Below are positions 16,275-17,155 of a stretch of 17,155 nucleotides of DNA, in pieces; the first letter of the stretch is position 1; each line of letters begins with the position of its first letter. The stretch spans positions 1 to 17,155 of the forward strand of contig DATFBR010000038.1 of assembly GCA_035253685.1 (NCBI GenBank), written 5' to 3'. The position numbers and the translations under genes were made by a program. The notes beneath the pieces were generated by a model that did no database searches, was not told the DNA's origin, and saw only the letters and a list, made by a program, of their open reading frames with translations. This DNA comes from DASRTE01 sp035253685 (GTDB lineage Bacteria > Actinomycetota > Actinomycetes > Jiangellales > Jiangellaceae).

Positions 16275-17155
16275 TCAGCCGCGGACTCTCCAGCCGGCGG
16301 CCTGGAGCGCCGCGGTCAAAGCAGCGTCGGCACCGGGCCGGACATCGAGTTCCACGGTACCGACCGGCTGGCCCGGACTGTGCTCGATCCGCACGTCCTC
16401 GACGTTGACACCGGCTCGGCCGGCGTCGGCGAACAGGGCGGCCAGCTGCCCGGGCCTGTCGTCGACGACGACAGCGACCGTTGCGTAGTCCGTGGGCGGG
16501 GTGCCGTGCTTTCCGGGCAGCCGGCCGCGGCCCTCGGCGCCGGAGCGGAGCAACTGGGCGAGGTCGTCGCGACCGCTGGGGGCGGCCGGAGACGCCAGTG
16601 CGACCAAGGCCCGATCGAGGTCCGCCCGGAGGTCGGCGAGTACGTCGGCGACGGCGGCCGCGTTCGCCGCGAGGATCTCCGTCCACAGCACCGGATCACC
16701 CGCTGCCACGCGCGTGACGTCGGAGACACCCGGACCGGCGAGGCGGATCTCGTGATCGGGGGCTCCGGCCAGCCGGCCGGCGATGAGCGCGGCGACGAGA
16801 TGCGGTGCATGGGAGACGAGCGCCACGGCCGCGTCGTGGTCGGCGGCGGGCATCGTGACCGGCAGGGCACCCACCAGCCGGGCGACGGCCAAGGCGCGGG
16901 TGACCGCGTGTGGATCAGTACCTTCGTCCGGGCAGAGCACCCATGGCCGGCCGGCAAACAGGTCGACGAGCGCCGATCCGGGGCCGGAGATCTCCCGGCC
17001 CGCCATCGGATGGCCGCCGACGTACCGGCCCGGCTCGGTCGCGAGCTTGCGGACCCGCGTCGCGGGCATGACCTTGACGCTGGCGACGTCGGTGGCGTAC
17101 TCGGCGAGCCCGTGGTCGAGAACGTCGGCGACCACTTCGCCGGTCGCGGCGGGCG
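16275..17155 (-). CDS. tyrA: Prephenate dehydrogenase with C-terminal ACT domain (5' end missing)
   Basis: The frame is open to the right edge, so the N-terminal NAD-binding Rossmann motif is outside the window. What remains includes ASVKVMPATR, the catalytic-region GGHPMAGREISGPG, the later SHAPHLVAALIAGRLAG segment and the helical dehydrogenase domain. The C-terminus (about the last 75 residues, from TVAVVVDDRPGQLAALF) is an ACT domain, probably for tyrosine feedback control. The enzyme converts prephenate to 4-hydroxyphenylpyruvate. It is the first gene seen of the tyrA-cmk-plsC-der cluster. An internal GTG at 17135 is not the start. Confidence 0.93.
   Translation of the reverse strand, partial: PAATGEVVADVLDHGLAEYATDVASVKVMPATRVRKLATEPGRYVGGHPMAGREISGPGSALVDLFAGRPWVLCPDEGTDPHAVTRALAVARLVGALPVTMPAADHDAAVALVSHAPHLVAALIAGRLAGAPDHEIRLAGPGVSDVTRVAAGDPVLWTEILAANAAAVADVLADLRADLDRALVALASPAAPSGRDDLAQLLRSGAEGRGRLPGKHGTPPTDYATVAVVVDDRPGQLAALFADAGRAGVNVEDVRIEHSPGQPVGTVELDVRPGADAALTAALQAAGWRVRG

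Noticed and set aside
14926..16488. 520-residue plus-strand open frame
   Set aside because: It lies antisense to plsC, cmk and tyrA, all of which have intact catalytic motifs. The product is low-complexity Arg/Ser/Thr-rich.

Overview
This window looks like the chromosome of a high-GC actinobacterium. GC is high throughout, GTG starts are common, -10 boxes fit TAnnnT, and the gene order pgsA - DUF881 - sbp - DUF881 - gcvH - garA - ftsR - DUF151 - resR - gcvP matches the Mycobacterium tuberculosis Rv1822-Rv1832 block. From protein flavour I would guess a frankialean or Geodermatophilaceae-type organism, but the sequence alone does not prove that.

Layout. (1) Positions 1-9206, nearly all on the minus strand, hold the conserved growth and glycine-cleavage block. 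Read in transcription order (right to left) it contains pgsA, two DUF881 membrane proteins around the small basic protein Sbp, gcvH, the FHA regulator GarA, the MerR regulator FtsR, a DUF151 protein, a second MerR regulator (ResR/McdR-like), and gcvP behind a glycine riboswitch. Beyond gcvP, at the left edge, is the start of an AlkZ/YcaQ-like winged-helix gene. After about 65 codons it changes in frame into a copy of the gcvP 3' end. (2) Positions 9207-13421 are an accessory-looking segment between two core blocks. It holds a repeat-rich spacer, tRNA-Pro(GGG), a GNAT acetyltransferase, a relic of a TPR-type gene, a tRNA-like relic, a 17-bp perfect hairpin, and a divergent pair of exported proteins (an LVIVD beta-propeller with a FIMAH-like tail, and a DUF305 lipoprotein). 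(3) Positions 13454-17155, minus strand, hold the tyrA - cmk - plsC - der cluster, tightly packed with 4-nt stop/start overlaps. tyrA runs off the right edge.

How the genes work together. The left block links membrane lipid synthesis and cell-surface proteins (PgsA, DUF881, Sbp), nitrogen and 2-oxoglutarate flux control (GarA), division and growth regulators (FtsR, ResR) and glycine catabolism (GcvH, GcvP). garA and resR each have a promoter with the same TTGACC -35, a 17-nt spacer and a TAnnnT -10. gcvP has a glycine riboswitch of its own. The right block is housekeeping: tyrosine synthesis, CMP kinase, acyltransfer and ribosome assembly. The exported LVIVD/DUF305 pair is the least understood module. 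The chimeric left end is the most unusual structure and may be either a real rearrangement or a contig-end artefact.
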